A stretch of 64,000 nt of DNA from Murimonas intestini (GCF_024622195.1 NZ_JANKBI010000025.1:1-64000); one strand, 5' to 3'; positions 43,744-54,284 are shown, numbered from the stretch's first letter. Notes: generated by a model from the sequence alone, not told the origin. Translations and numbers: made by a program.

Positions 43744-45090
43744 TTATTCTTTTCCTGTGAAATAGACTTCCTCTGCCTGCTTTCTCTCTACATCCCTGTC
43801 AAGTGTAAGCACAATGACCGTGTCTGTCTCAGGCTTTTCTATTCCGTTTAAGTCAACCTTAAAAGCTCCCTCATTCTGGACAAACGGAACTGCATCGCCC
43901 TCATATGTGGCAGCGGCTTTGATCTTATATCCCTCCAGAGGTATCCACTGCGCTGAGCACTCTTTTGTGTCAAGCACATGCAGATATATTTTATTTCCGT
44001 TTGAAGTGGTGCCGTACACATTGTCCACCGGCTCGATCGGGCCTCCCCTTGTGCCGTAGACTGCATCAGCGTATTTCCTGAGCCAGTCCCCGATCTCTCT
44101 CATCCTGTTCTTGACTTCATCTGAGAGCTTACCGTTCCTGTCAGGCCCCACATTTAAGAGGAAGTTTCCATCCCGGCAGATGACATTTACAAGCATCTTT
44201 ATGAGCCAGTCAAAATCTGATACAGGGTCATCAGCCATCCAGCCCCAGGAGCAGCCGCTGCATACGCACATATTCTTTTCCCACGGCACAGGAAGGATCT
44301 TTCCTGTGATCTCATGGCTTCCCTCATCACAGTAGAAGTCGCCTTCATAGCCGGAACGCGGGTTCAGCAGAGTTTTGGGATTGTATTTGCGGACAATCTT
44401 ATTTAATTTGACCGGCTCCCAGAACCAGGCGCTGGATGTGTCACTTCCCTTGTGCGCCAGCCAGCCGCCGTCATACCACATGATATCAATAGGACCGTAT
44501 TTGCTGCACAGCTCTTCTACCTGGCCGTAGCACTGATCCTTCATGAGCTGGGCATTTTCAGGCAGCCCTTCCGGATCAAAGTATCCCGGGAACCTCCAGT
44601 CCATGGGTGAATAATACAGGCCGACCTTCAGGCCCGCAGCTCTTGCCGCATCTGTATATTCTTTTACAAAATCTCTGTGGGAAGCTGTATTGTAGCTGTT
44701 AAAGCCTTCATAGCTGGCCTTGCTGTCCCAGAGGGCAAATCCGTCATGATGCCTTGTCACCATGACCATATATTTAGCGCCGAATTCTTTTGCCAGGTCT
44801 GTCCACTCTGTCATGGAGAAGTCCTGGGGATTAAACTCATCCGCCAGCCCTTCATATTCTTCCTTTGGAATCTGCTCATTGAACCTGGCCCATTCCCCTC
44901 TTCCCAGGATAGAATAGAGGCCCCAATGTACGAACATTCCAACCTTAGCGTCTCTCCACCACTGGAGGTCTTCAGGCTGAAGCTTTAATTCCGGGCACTT
45001 CACTCCCCCTAAGCTCTTCAAATTAATACTGCTCTTGAGCATGGATTTCAGCTCTGCGCCTGTCATTTCTCTAGGTAACTTTGTCGCCAT
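43744..45090 (-). CDS. Alpha-L-fucosidase, glycoside hydrolase family 29
   Basis: A 448-residue retaining fucosidase. The N-terminal barrel has FVHWGLYSILGRGEWARF (about 53-70), the HHDGFALWDSK motif (114-124) and the nucleophile Asp 207 in IMWYDGGW. A C-terminal beta-sandwich follows (about 355-448). It lacks a signal peptide and should act on imported sugars, releasing L-fucose from alpha-1,3/1,4 or mixed linkages; linkage preference is not evident. GGAGG precedes the ATG at 45090; 11 upstream in-frame codons overlap the previous gene. Confidence 0.93.
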   Translation of the reverse strand: MATKLPREMTGAELKSMLKSSINLKSLGGVKCPELKLQPEDLQWWRDAKVGMFVHWGLYSILGRGEWARFNEQIPKEEYEGLADEFNPQDFSMTEWTDLAKEFGAKYMVMVTRHHDGFALWDSKASYEGFNSYNTASHRDFVKEYTDAARAAGLKVGLYYSPMDWRFPGYFDPEGLPENAQLMKDQCYGQVEELCSKYGPIDIMWYDGGWLAHKGSDTSSAWFWEPVKLNKIVRKYNPKTLLNPRSGYEGDFYCDEGSHEITGKILPVPWEKNMCVCSGCSWGWMADDPVSDFDWLIKMLVNVICRDGNFLLNVGPDRNGKLSDEVKNRMREIGDWLRKYADAVYGTRGGPIEPVDNVYGTTSNGNKIYLHVLDTKECSAQWIPLEGYKIKAAATYEGDAVPFVQNEGAFKVDLNGIEKPETDTVIVLTLDRDVERKQAEEVYFTGKE

Positions 45091-45109
45091 TTTTATTTCC
45101 TCCTTATTG

Positions 45110-47830
45110 TTAATCTTCCTCATAAAGCCAGTCCAGCGTCTCCAGGCCTTCTCCGCCCAGGTTCGCGTTTCTCGGCTTCATTTTCGTATCAGCAGATACA
45201 ACGCCCGCAATCATAAATGCGCCTGTGCCGAAATATATCTCATGAGTTCCCTTTTCATAGCGGTACGCATGGATGTTGATGGGAGGGCAGGCCTCGGCTT
45301 TAATCGCATTTGCATAGACAACAGTAAGCCCTCCCCTGTCATCTGCATGTGTATTCGTCTCCAGGTCCGGCAGCTGCAGCCATTCCACACCCTTTGCATT
45401 CATGTATCCCACCAGCACATAGGAGTCCTCCGGCAGTTCCAGTTTAACGGTCACGCCTTCTTCAATTGCCGCTCCCAGGCCCATCCTGACGGCAGTCATT
45501 TTTTCCAGCTCCGGCGCCAGGTTGATGACCTTGCAGGAACAGTCTGAGAACACGCTGTCTCCCTTGACAAGCCTGTACGTCTCACATCCATCCGTTCCCA
45601 GCAGCTTAAACGGCGCCGGTGTCAGCGGCTCTGCTGTCACTTCCTTTGTGTGGTCTGTGGGCAGTATGCCTGCTTTCAGGTCAGCCAGATGTGATTTGAA
45701 GCAGGCCAGCTCCTTTTCATATTCCGGCAGACATGATGTCCAGTGGCCGTATGTCTCCCCATTTGGGAATGGGATCTTTCTCTGGGGGGTCTGCATGCTG
45801 TTGGCATAGAGATAAGTCTTGTCTGTCAGTTCTGCCAGCTTTCTGTACTCTTCCAGAGATTCCTCCATCAGCTTCTCAGCCTTTTCCAGCAGGGCCACAT
45901 CGCCTCTGCATTTCTCATCCATAGTGTATTTGTAGCGGAGTATCTCCATGGCAGCTTCTATCTTTTTACAGTAGGACATTGACATTTCATATATAGCCCT
46001 GGCATCTGTATAAAGACGGTTTAAGTCCTCGCTGCCGCTGCCTTCCGTCTCAATGACTTCCCCGCAGAGGGCAAGGGCCTTTTTGGCATGGGCGCTTACT
46101 TCTTTTACACAGTCATAAGGAGTCTCCCCGATGTGGGCCTCTCCCGCCACTTCCTTTAACATATAGTCGTCCGGCTGCTCTCCCTTGCGGGCTACAGAAT
46201 CCCACAGCTCCTTATTCGGACGGTATCTGTTTACATTTGTAAACTGGCTCATGCTCATTCCAAGGCTCATAGTCTGGCGGTTTCCCTCTGTGATTCCAAC
46301 TCTTCCCAGGATCTTCGGCGCACACTGTGCAGCGTTCTCCTGAGCCTCCAGAAGCTTAGCTGCTGAACCGGCTGGGATTTTGTAATGCTTTGCAAAGACA
46401 TTGATCCAGTGTTCTCTCTCTGTGTTTTCCTCCCTGTTTGGATTCCATGCATAACGGAACCACGCTGCAAACCAGATATAGTCGCGGTCCATCTGAAGCA
46501 GGCGCGGCGATACCTTGTCAGGCGTATAAGGCCAGTCCCAGTAGAACAGAGGATACAGATGCAGTCCGTTGCAGCCGTAGCGGCTCTGCCCTGCCTGCAC
46601 ACATTTCTGTATGTAGAGCGGCGCATTAAACTGGAACGGCTCTAAGTCGGCCAGGATATGGACATTCATAATATGTGTAGTCCCAAGCCCTGAAAGAGTC
46701 TGATGGATCGTCTGCCATTTTCCCTTCGGGTAATAAGTCGTGAGGCTCTCCCCATTATACTTCCACATGGTGTAGAGATGGGAATATATCTTCTGGGCCT
46801 CTTCCATGGCTCCGATGGGGTCACAGTCATGTCCCCTTAAAATGACAGGCGGCTCTTCTGTAAGCCCTGCTTCCTTCACTCCGTCTTTCACAGCCGGGAT
46901 AATCGTGTCAATAAACCAGTCTGTCTTGTTCTGAGTTCCCCTCAGCGCCTCTCCAAGACATACCATAAGACCGATATGCGGGAAGGACTTAATAAACTCT
47001 GTAATAGATTTCTTTGTATAGTCAGCAACAAGAGGATTGATATTGCTCTGCAGCAGCTCCAGTCCATGATGCTGTGCAAACGGCAGAGGGATATGGATAT
47101 TGTAGAACTTCAGCACAACCCAGATTCCCCTCCTGTCACATTCTGATGTGAGCCATCCGAATACTTCCCTGTTCATCTCAAATTCTTCCTCTGTGACCTC
47201 CAGAGCTTCCGGATAATCGGGAACCTTAACCAGAGATGAGAATGGATGGCCGCTCCAGATATAAAGCACATTACAGCGCATATCCAGCATCATATCCAGG
47301 AATCTTGTCCACATTTCCTTATCGTAAAACCATGGGAAACGCTCAGGTGTGATAGGATATTCATATGTAAGCCTGGGCGCCTCAACCTTTGTCTTCTGGA
47401 GGCCCACAGCCGGCCCTCTCAGTTTGAAGGCAGGCGCGTCTCCAAATGTGATCTCAGCCGGGTATTCGCCGTCTCTTTCTATCCTGTCGCACAGCTCCAT
47501 GCAGCCGTAGAGCGCTCCTGTATCATCGCCTCCGCAGATCACATTTAATTCCGCCGGGCATGTTTCTATATAAAACCCTTCTTTTCCGGGTGCATGTGTA
47601 TGGAATACCAGAATTTCATTTTCTTCCAGCCATTTCAGGAAACCGTCTTGTCCGTACACAGAAACATAAAGCTTCTTTCCTTCAATCTTTCTGTAATCAG
47701 CGTACTGCTCCGGCATCTTGGCAAAATCCACCTCATAGCCCGCTGCCTTTAATGCTGATGTGGCTCTTTCCAATCCCAGCCCGATACGGGCGCTTACGAT
47801 TCCATTTCCAATAATAGTGACTTTCTTCAT
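45110..47830 (-). CDS. Putative glycoside hydrolase of unassigned family (906 residues)
   Basis: I do not recognise a known family with certainty. Residues about 1-125 look like the small alpha/beta domain that precedes the barrel in GH20, GH67 and GH84-type enzymes (ends in GGDDTGALYGCMELCDRI). Residues about 135-480 read like a TIM barrel, with FKLRGPAVGLQ at the first strand, NVLYIWSGHPF and GLMVCLGEALRG. Then comes a helical region (about 500-700) and a C-terminal beta domain (about 725-880). Cytoplasmic, with no signal peptide. Its place between GH95 and GH29 fucosidases with 20-22 nt gaps argues for a role in the same glycan. GGAGG precedes the ATG at 47830. Uronic acid or hexosamine removal are possible but unproven. 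Confidence 0.65.
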   Translation of the reverse strand: MKKVTIIGNGIVSARIGLGLERATSALKAAGYEVDFAKMPEQYADYRKIEGKKLYVSVYGQDGFLKWLEENEILVFHTHAPGKEGFYIETCPAELNVICGGDDTGALYGCMELCDRIERDGEYPAEITFGDAPAFKLRGPAVGLQKTKVEAPRLTYEYPITPERFPWFYDKEMWTRFLDMMLDMRCNVLYIWSGHPFSSLVKVPDYPEALEVTEEEFEMNREVFGWLTSECDRRGIWVVLKFYNIHIPLPFAQHHGLELLQSNINPLVADYTKKSITEFIKSFPHIGLMVCLGEALRGTQNKTDWFIDTIIPAVKDGVKEAGLTEEPPVILRGHDCDPIGAMEEAQKIYSHLYTMWKYNGESLTTYYPKGKWQTIHQTLSGLGTTHIMNVHILADLEPFQFNAPLYIQKCVQAGQSRYGCNGLHLYPLFYWDWPYTPDKVSPRLLQMDRDYIWFAAWFRYAWNPNREENTEREHWINVFAKHYKIPAGSAAKLLEAQENAAQCAPKILGRVGITEGNRQTMSLGMSMSQFTNVNRYRPNKELWDSVARKGEQPDDYMLKEVAGEAHIGETPYDCVKEVSAHAKKALALCGEVIETEGSGSEDLNRLYTDARAIYEMSMSYCKKIEAAMEILRYKYTMDEKCRGDVALLEKAEKLMEESLEEYRKLAELTDKTYLYANSMQTPQRKIPFPNGETYGHWTSCLPEYEKELACFKSHLADLKAGILPTDHTKEVTAEPLTPAPFKLLGTDGCETYRLVKGDSVFSDCSCKVINLAPELEKMTAVRMGLGAAIEEGVTVKLELPEDSYVLVGYMNAKGVEWLQLPDLETNTHADDRGGLTVVYANAIKAEACPPINIHAYRYEKGTHEIYFGTGAFMIAGVVSADTKMKPRNANLGGEGLETLDWLYEED

Positions 47831-47852
47831 ATTTTCCTCCAATTATTATCTA

Positions 47853-50132
47853 TTAAAACTTAAATTCAACTGACTTTCCTGCAGGACAGAATATCTTCAT
47901 TTCCCTGTCCTTCCAGCAGAACACTGAATCAGTATCCTCTGATGCATAAAGTGTTACTGATACTGGTCTGCCGTTTTCCCAGCTCATATCTATCCTGCGC
48001 CCGCCTCTCAGGCAGAACCCCTTCACCATACCGCACTCCCAGCGCTTGGGAATGGCAGGCAGCAGATATGTCCTGCCGTTTCTTTCCTGCACCAGGCCCT
48101 CAAGCACTGCCTCCGCTATGCCGAAATTGCCGTCGATCTGGAAGGGTGGGTGTACATCCAGCATATTGTCCTGTATACATTTAGACAGCAGCTGGGCAAT
48201 ATTCTCCCTGAGCGCTTCTCCGTCCTGAAGCCTGGCCGCAAAGCAGGCAAGCCATGCCCTGCTCCAGCCTGTATGTCCGCCTCCGTTTGCCAGCCTGTAT
48301 TCCAGTGTCTTTCTGGCTGCATCAAACAGCTCCTTTTTTTCCGGAGTGATCTCATTGCCCGGATGAAGGCCGTACAGATGTGAGATATGGCGGTGCCCCG
48401 GCTCTGTCTCTTCATACTCCTCCATCCATTCCAGCAGCCTTCCGTCACTGCCAATCATCAAAGGCGGCAGCTTATTGAGCATACCTTCCAGAAGGGCTGA
48501 CTCTTCCTCATCACATATAGAGAGTTCACTCATTCCCTTTATGTAGGAGGTGAGCAGCTGGCGCAGGATGCAGTTATCCATTGCTGTCCCCATGGCCAGC
48601 GCGCCTGTCTCACCTTTCCTGGACCTGTATGTATTTTCCGGGGATACCACCGGCCCTGTTACAAGATATCCGTTTGGCAGTTCATAGAGGTAATCCTCAA
48701 AAAACCTGATCGCCTCCCGCATCAGCGGCATGGACTCCTCCAAAAATTTCTTGTCTTTTGTATACTCATAGTGATCATAGAGGTGTATACAAAGCCATGC
48801 TCCTCCCATTACCCAATATGGGGAGGCATCAAAAATCCCCTCAGGCGCTGTGCAGCCCCATACATTAGTATTGTGGTGGGCACAAAATCCCCTGCTGTGG
48901 TAAAGCTTATCCGCTGTCTTCCTGCCGTTTTGAGCCAGCAGCCTGATCAGGCCAAACAGAGGCAGATGGCATCTGGAAAGCCCAGCCTTTTCTACAAACC
49001 AATAGTTCATCTGAGTATTTATATTGATCGTGTACTGGCACTGCCAGGGCGGCTCATACGCTCCGCTCCACAATCCCTGAAGGTTTGCCGGCAGACGGCA
49101 GCCGTCCGAAGAGGATATCATAAGATACCTGGCAAACTGTACCAGCAGCATGGCAAGCTGCAGCTCATTTTCACGATTTCCTTCTCTGAAGCCCTTCAGC
49201 ATCTCATCTGTAGTTATTGCTGTCTCTTCTGATAAACACTCATTTACGCACTCACTGCCAAGACACAGCTCAAAATTATTGTAAAGCTCACCATAATCCC
49301 TGAGATGCTCCTGAAGGATCTGTTCAAATCCTGCTGCCTCCGCTCTGTCAAGTATCTCCTGCGCCTCCCGGCCCAGATTCCCGTAAGCCTCCTCTACCTC
49401 TTTCCTGTTTCCTTTCAGGCAGTCATCGTAGTCCGTTAAAGATGTCAGATATATGACTGTCTCTTTTTTTTCTTCTATATATACTGCGTCGCCCAGGTTC
49501 CTGGCATCAGGAGATGCAATTCTGACAGCGCTGAGATAATGCATGCCTCCCACACCATTCTCTCCCCAGTTTCCTGCAGTACGCTCTCCCAGCTTCCCTG
49601 TATATTCTTCAAAAGGCTTTCTGCTGATATTGGCGCTTACAGTGATACTTCCGGTCCCTACAGCTCTGATCCTCACTGCCAGTACATTATATTTCCTGCT
49701 CACCAGATGTTCTCTCTCATACCGGGTGCCGTTCATCTCATATGTAACCTTCGCAGCTGCCCTGCTGATATCAAGACGGCGTTCATAATTTTCAGCCTTT
49801 CCTGTCTCTCCCAGAAAACAGAGTCTCAGGTCTCCGGCCGGCTGATACGGATTATTATACTTAGGTGTGGATGTCAGCGCCATCTTAGCAAGAAAGGCAG
49901 CTTTCTCCACCCGTCCCTCAAGAAGCAGTTCTCTTATATTCTGAAGCTCCCCGTATGCATCAGGGTTTTCCCTGTCTCTTGAAGGTCCGTAGCAGAGAGT
50001 CTCTTCATTAATAATGATCGTCTCTTCCTTCAGTTTTCCCATAACCATGGTGCCCAGCCGCCCATTCCCCAGCGGCAGCCCGTCATCCCATTTTCTTGCG
50101 GGCCTCTTCAGATAAATGGATAATCCTCTCAT
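47853..50132 (-). CDS. Alpha-L-fucosidase (or alpha-L-galactosidase), glycoside hydrolase family 95
   Basis: A 759-residue inverting GH95 enzyme. The family N-terminus (WDDGLPLGNGRLGTMVMG), the active-site NINTQMNYW segment, HHNTNVWG and the late DGNFGIAEAVLEG loop with the catalytic Asp region are present. GH95 typically removes alpha-1,2-fucose, as found on xyloglucan, human milk and mucin glycans; some members prefer L-galactose. No signal peptide, so intracellular. The ATG at 50132 has GAGGAG at 6-7 nt; an ATG at 50153 overlaps the previous stop codon. Confidence 0.93.
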   Translation of the reverse strand: MRGLSIYLKRPARKWDDGLPLGNGRLGTMVMGKLKEETIIINEETLCYGPSRDRENPDAYGELQNIRELLLEGRVEKAAFLAKMALTSTPKYNNPYQPAGDLRLCFLGETGKAENYERRLDISRAAAKVTYEMNGTRYEREHLVSRKYNVLAVRIRAVGTGSITVSANISRKPFEEYTGKLGERTAGNWGENGVGGMHYLSAVRIASPDARNLGDAVYIEEKKETVIYLTSLTDYDDCLKGNRKEVEEAYGNLGREAQEILDRAEAAGFEQILQEHLRDYGELYNNFELCLGSECVNECLSEETAITTDEMLKGFREGNRENELQLAMLLVQFARYLMISSSDGCRLPANLQGLWSGAYEPPWQCQYTININTQMNYWFVEKAGLSRCHLPLFGLIRLLAQNGRKTADKLYHSRGFCAHHNTNVWGCTAPEGIFDASPYWVMGGAWLCIHLYDHYEYTKDKKFLEESMPLMREAIRFFEDYLYELPNGYLVTGPVVSPENTYRSRKGETGALAMGTAMDNCILRQLLTSYIKGMSELSICDEEESALLEGMLNKLPPLMIGSDGRLLEWMEEYEETEPGHRHISHLYGLHPGNEITPEKKELFDAARKTLEYRLANGGGHTGWSRAWLACFAARLQDGEALRENIAQLLSKCIQDNMLDVHPPFQIDGNFGIAEAVLEGLVQERNGRTYLLPAIPKRWECGMVKGFCLRGGRRIDMSWENGRPVSVTLYASEDTDSVFCWKDREMKIFCPAGKSVEFKF

Positions 50133-50145
50133 TTTTAATCTCCTC

Positions 50146-51228
50146 TCAGACATGGTGTCTGCTGCGGTAATCCATCACTCTGTGCCAGTCATCCCGGCTC
50201 AGATAATGTGTCCCCTCTCTCATGTGATAGCCAATGCTGCCCTCGCAGAGCACATCGCCTGTTTCAGGATACTTATCAGGAGTCACCAGACCTTTTTTTC
50301 CATAGAGTTCAAAGGCCTTTGAAGCGGCAGCACAGCCCAGAAATTCTGACCTGGGGTCTGCCCAGCCATCTTCTGCGGCGCTTGATACATACAGGTGCCG
50401 GGGCGCTGTCAGGGAAAGCAGGAAATGCTGGTCAAAGGGCAGTTCCTCTGTCTTCCCCAGGTACTCAAAAAAGTTTCCTGCAAACCAGAGCCGCGAACCC
50501 CTGCCATTCAGGTTCTCTATCTGCTCCCCGCTCTTTCCCCGAAACAGGGCGGCGCCTCCTGCGCCTGACTGGATTGCGGCGGTAAGGCTGAATCTCTCAT
50601 CGAAAGCCCCTGCAAGCAGAGCTGTCTTACCCAGCCTGGAGTGTCCCATAACAGCCGCACGCTCCTCATCGATACTCTCATTTTCCAGGATATAATCCAG
50701 TATGCGGGATGCCCCCCAGGACCATATCTTAAGCTTTCCCCAGCTGTCAAACGGATTTCTTGTGCAGAAGCGCCCCAGACCGTTTTTATGCTCGTCGTAA
50801 TAGTCAGGCGCCATATCCTGATAGCAGACGCTTGCTATGGCATATCCCTCATCCAGTATTTCCTCACCTATTCCGTCCGCTATCTCAGGCGTAAAGGACA
50901 GGTACAGAAAAAGCGGCGGATTCTCTGCCTTCTTCGGCAGCGCAATCTGGAAAGGAAACGCGGCATGGGAAAAATCAGACCTGATATCCAGCTGGACCGT
51001 CTTAACGACAGCTTTTCCTCCAAATCCATTCTGTTCCTCCCTGACTACAGTTCCGGACGTTTTAAATGACAGCCTCGTCGCATATCCGGCAAACTGTTCT
51101 GACAGCAGCCCTTTGATCTGTTCTCTGCGTTTTCTCCAGAACTCCTGACTTACAGCACCTCCTTTAACATCCATCCCGAAAAGCTCCGGAATCCGGCGTT
51201 TTTCTATCTCTGACTGTAGAAATCCCAT
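50146..51228 (-). CDS. CE15-like alpha/beta-hydrolase esterase
   Basis: A 360-residue serine hydrolase that resembles bacterial carbohydrate esterase family 15 (glucuronoyl esterases). The nucleophile elbow is GHSRLGKTALLAGAFDERF (Ser 197), followed by QSGAGGAALFRGKSGE, LPFDQH and LYVSSAAEDGWADPRSEFLG, with the catalytic His probably at 341 (EGTHYLSRDDWHR). CE15 enzymes cleave ester links to glucuronic acid; a related deacylation is equally possible here. No signal peptide, which is unusual for enzymes acting on polymers. It starts 2 nt after GH2. Confidence 0.75.
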   Translation of the reverse strand: MGFLQSEIEKRRIPELFGMDVKGGAVSQEFWRKRREQIKGLLSEQFAGYATRLSFKTSGTVVREEQNGFGGKAVVKTVQLDIRSDFSHAAFPFQIALPKKAENPPLFLYLSFTPEIADGIGEEILDEGYAIASVCYQDMAPDYYDEHKNGLGRFCTRNPFDSWGKLKIWSWGASRILDYILENESIDEERAAVMGHSRLGKTALLAGAFDERFSLTAAIQSGAGGAALFRGKSGEQIENLNGRGSRLWFAGNFFEYLGKTEELPFDQHFLLSLTAPRHLYVSSAAEDGWADPRSEFLGCAAASKAFELYGKKGLVTPDKYPETGDVLCEGSIGYHMREGTHYLSRDDWHRVMDYRSRHHV

Positions 51229-51230
51229 TC

Positions 51231-54200
51231 TTATTTTCCTCCTATCAGATCTCCTAGCAGTTCATCAAGCCCGGCATTGCATCCGACCCTGCCGCTTCTG
51301 CCAAGACTAACTAATATCAGTTCGCCATTTCCGTAAGTACACCTTTTTACAAATGGAAGGTGGGGTTTTGCCCCACAGCTTCCGTTAAAGCCTTTCTTAT
51401 CATACGTATATATAAGATCTTCGCCCGGCAGCCCTGTGTCTATTGTAAATGCCGCTGTTGCGTCAATATATCCCTTTTCTTCATTAAAGAGCATGGACAG
51501 CGGGTATTTCCTGAATCCTTCTGTGGCTGCTGCGAAGAAAAGATCACCGCATGCTCTTGTCCTGACTTCTTCGTTTCCTATCCTGCAGGCAGCCGCTGCT
51601 TCCGGAAGCAGCAGTATCCCCCTGCCGCCATCCTCCACATGTCTGGCCAGTCTGTCCACATCTTCCTGGCATATACTGCCGGATACCCAGATATCCGCCT
51701 CCGGCCCTGCACATTCCTTCATTCCTGTCAGATAAGAACACAGCTCCTTCGCCTCTTTTCCCACAGCATGGGCCTTTATATCCAGCGCTATTCTCTTATA
51801 AACATCCAGAGTAATCGCCTCCTGGTTTATGAGTCTGCCGTCTGATCCAAATACAGCTGCCTTCACGCAGACCCTGCGCGGGCCTGTTTCCGCATCCAGA
51901 TTTAAGAACCTGACAGGAATCCTGCCTGCGCATCCGGCCGCAGCCGCATCAGAAGAAGCCTCCAGTTCAAAAGTCATATACGGCTGCTCTTCGCCATCAT
52001 TCCAGGCTCCAGCCATTATCCTGACATTCTGGCTTTTTCCTGTGTCGTTGAGAAGCCATGCCTCCACTTCCACTGTCTCGTCCTCATAGACACAGCTGCG
52101 CCCTGTATAGAGGTTTACCCTGAACGGGACAAGGGATTCCCTGTAGGCGAAATAGGCGCGCTTAGGCTGCCGCCTGCAGTCCAGCAGAGTCTTCATCCAG
52201 CCTGAGGGCCATGCATCTATAAGAAGGTGGATGGCTGTCTGGTTCATGACATCACCCCTTCTGCGGTATGCATCTGTCATAAGCTTTGTCGCCCTTGCCT
52301 GATGGATCTGGCTTTCTCTTACCCAGTCGCTGATATTGTCCTGCTCCTGGTACCAGTCCCCCTGAACGGAATGTGTCTGTGCCCTTACGATCCTGTCAGG
52401 ATACCACCTGCCCTGGCTGTCCGTCTGAAGCCATTCCTTCGGGTACATGTTCCGAATTATATTTTCATTATCCAGCCCTTCAGCCCCGTATTCTCCGCAG
52501 CCTATCATCCAGCCGTCCTTCACAGGTGGAAGATATCCCCTCATCAGCCTGCCGATCGGTTCCCCATGGTTTGTATACCACATGGTGTAGGAATGGAAAT
52601 CCGGCATCCCCTCTGCAGTCGGAGCGTCGTAGTCACCCTCCACATTTTTGATCACCCTGTCAGGATTCTCAATGTAAACAGCCTTTCTCGCTGCCGCAAA
52701 GAAGGCTTCCAGCTCATCTCTCAAAAGATGTCTGTGTCCTTTGGCCTCATATCTCTTTGAATATTTATCATTCGGATCCTCTGTCCTCCTGATGCACATA
52801 GGTTCATTTATAAATGTGACCATGCATGTGGAGACATGCCTTCTTATAAGATGCTCCATCTCCACTGTCTGGCGCAGCGCTTCCGCAAACTGGGGGCGCC
52901 TCAAAAAGCCGAAGAGAGGCAGGTCACACTGGTGCATGATCCCAAGCATATCAAAATAATCGTATATCTCCTCCTGGACTGGCCTCTGTGTAACTCTGTA
53001 ATAATTCATATTGCAGAGCTTGGCAATCAGAATGTCATCGATCAGCTGTTCAAAATCCCCCTGCATCACGCACTGCTGCAGATGTCCCATCTCATTGGCG
53101 CCCCGCAGTACGACAGGTTCATTGTTCAGATAGAATTTTCCCTTAGGAACACTGTTCTCATCGCTCACAAATTTTTTCATTCCAAAATTTCCGGATCTGG
53201 CGGAAACGGCCCTTCCATCTTTTGAAATAACAGCCTGCGCCCCATAGAGCCAGGGAGTTTCCATATTCCACAGACGGTACCCTTTCAGAGGCACGAAATA
53301 ACGGTACTCGTTTTTTCCGGGACCCGCATAGGCTATCCCGGTCTTCAGACTTCCTATTTCCCCTCCCTCATAATTCCGGGGCAGAAGTGATATACTCAGG
53401 TCAAATCCTTCCTGTACTTCATCTGTATAATTATAGACACCAAGCCGGATCTCGGCACTGTCATGGTCGATGTCAGGCCTGACAAATATATCATCAATAT
53501 AGATCTCAGGGCGGCATTCCAGCGTCACCTTTCCAAAGATCCCGGCTCCGGCCGGACAGTGATGCCATCCAACTGCCGGATCATCCCAGCCCGGGCCTGT
53601 AGCCGCATATATCTTATCGCCGTCAAGCACCGGCCCCACTCCAAGGATGGGTATATCATTTTCACAGATGACCACAAGCTCATTCTTCTCCTGCAGATAA
53701 TCCGTCACATCAAAAGAAAACGGAGCGAAAAGGCCTTCATGCCCGCCGACGTAATTGCCGTTCACATAGACCCTGGCGATGTAATCCACACATTGAAACG
53801 CCAGCACAGCCCTGTGTCCGCCGGGAAGCCTGCCGCCTTCCCCCATGATCTCATCTGCGCCAAACCAGCACCTGTAATATGCCTTCCATTTTCCGTTTTC
53901 TTCAGCCGGTCCCCTGTAATCCGGCACACTTACTTTTTCCCATTCTTTATCCGGGTCATTTCTCTCTGTGAATACCTCACCCTTATCCAGATAGCGGAAC
54001 TCAAAACACTTGATTTCAGTCTGTCTTAAAGTCCCCGGCAGCTTCGGGAGAAAATTCTCCAGAAACGGCCTGTATTTTATTCGCATTGCCTCCAAATCCT
54101 TTTTAAAACTGTCACACTGTTCTTCAAATGTCTGCTTTTCCTTCCAGGGGGCAGTCAGCCCGCAGTTCTCCTTCGTCTCCTTAAAATAAATCTCCGGGAC

Positions 54201-54284
54201 CGGAACTGGAACAACCTCTTTGTCGGTGCTCCCTATCGGGTGTTTCGTCTTAGCTATTTCGCGAAAAAAATCCTGATCAGCCAT
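51231..54284 (-). CDS. Glycoside hydrolase family 2 enzyme
   Basis: A 1017-residue GH2 protein. It has a sugar-binding jelly-roll domain (about 90-260, with VYVNGNYVGGHEGLFAPFSFDVT), an immunoglobulin-like domain (about 260-375), a barrel with the acid/base Glu 494 in TFINEP and a nucleophile candidate Glu 598 in IGCGEYG, and an extended C-terminal region (about 700-1017) of unclear fold. GH2 members remove beta-galactose, beta-mannose, beta-glucuronate or alpha-arabinose; the divergent FINEP and CGEYG motifs do not settle which. It is the first enzyme after the binding protein, separated from it by two strong hairpins. No signal peptide. Confidence 0.85.
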   Translation of the reverse strand: MADQDFFREIAKTKHPIGSTDKEVVPVPVPEIYFKETKENCGLTAPWKEKQTFEEQCDSFKKDLEAMRIKYRPFLENFLPKLPGTLRQTEIKCFEFRYLDKGEVFTERNDPDKEWEKVSVPDYRGPAEENGKWKAYYRCWFGADEIMGEGGRLPGGHRAVLAFQCVDYIARVYVNGNYVGGHEGLFAPFSFDVTDYLQEKNELVVICENDIPILGVGPVLDGDKIYAATGPGWDDPAVGWHHCPAGAGIFGKVTLECRPEIYIDDIFVRPDIDHDSAEIRLGVYNYTDEVQEGFDLSISLLPRNYEGGEIGSLKTGIAYAGPGKNEYRYFVPLKGYRLWNMETPWLYGAQAVISKDGRAVSARSGNFGMKKFVSDENSVPKGKFYLNNEPVVLRGANEMGHLQQCVMQGDFEQLIDDILIAKLCNMNYYRVTQRPVQEEIYDYFDMLGIMHQCDLPLFGFLRRPQFAEALRQTVEMEHLIRRHVSTCMVTFINEPMCIRRTEDPNDKYSKRYEAKGHRHLLRDELEAFFAAARKAVYIENPDRVIKNVEGDYDAPTAEGMPDFHSYTMWYTNHGEPIGRLMRGYLPPVKDGWMIGCGEYGAEGLDNENIIRNMYPKEWLQTDSQGRWYPDRIVRAQTHSVQGDWYQEQDNISDWVRESQIHQARATKLMTDAYRRRGDVMNQTAIHLLIDAWPSGWMKTLLDCRRQPKRAYFAYRESLVPFRVNLYTGRSCVYEDETVEVEAWLLNDTGKSQNVRIMAGAWNDGEEQPYMTFELEASSDAAAAGCAGRIPVRFLNLDAETGPRRVCVKAAVFGSDGRLINQEAITLDVYKRIALDIKAHAVGKEAKELCSYLTGMKECAGPEADIWVSGSICQEDVDRLARHVEDGGRGILLLPEAAAACRIGNEEVRTRACGDLFFAAATEGFRKYPLSMLFNEEKGYIDATAAFTIDTGLPGEDLIYTYDKKGFNGSCGAKPHLPFVKRCTYGNGELILVSLGRSGRVGCNAGLDELLGDLIGGK

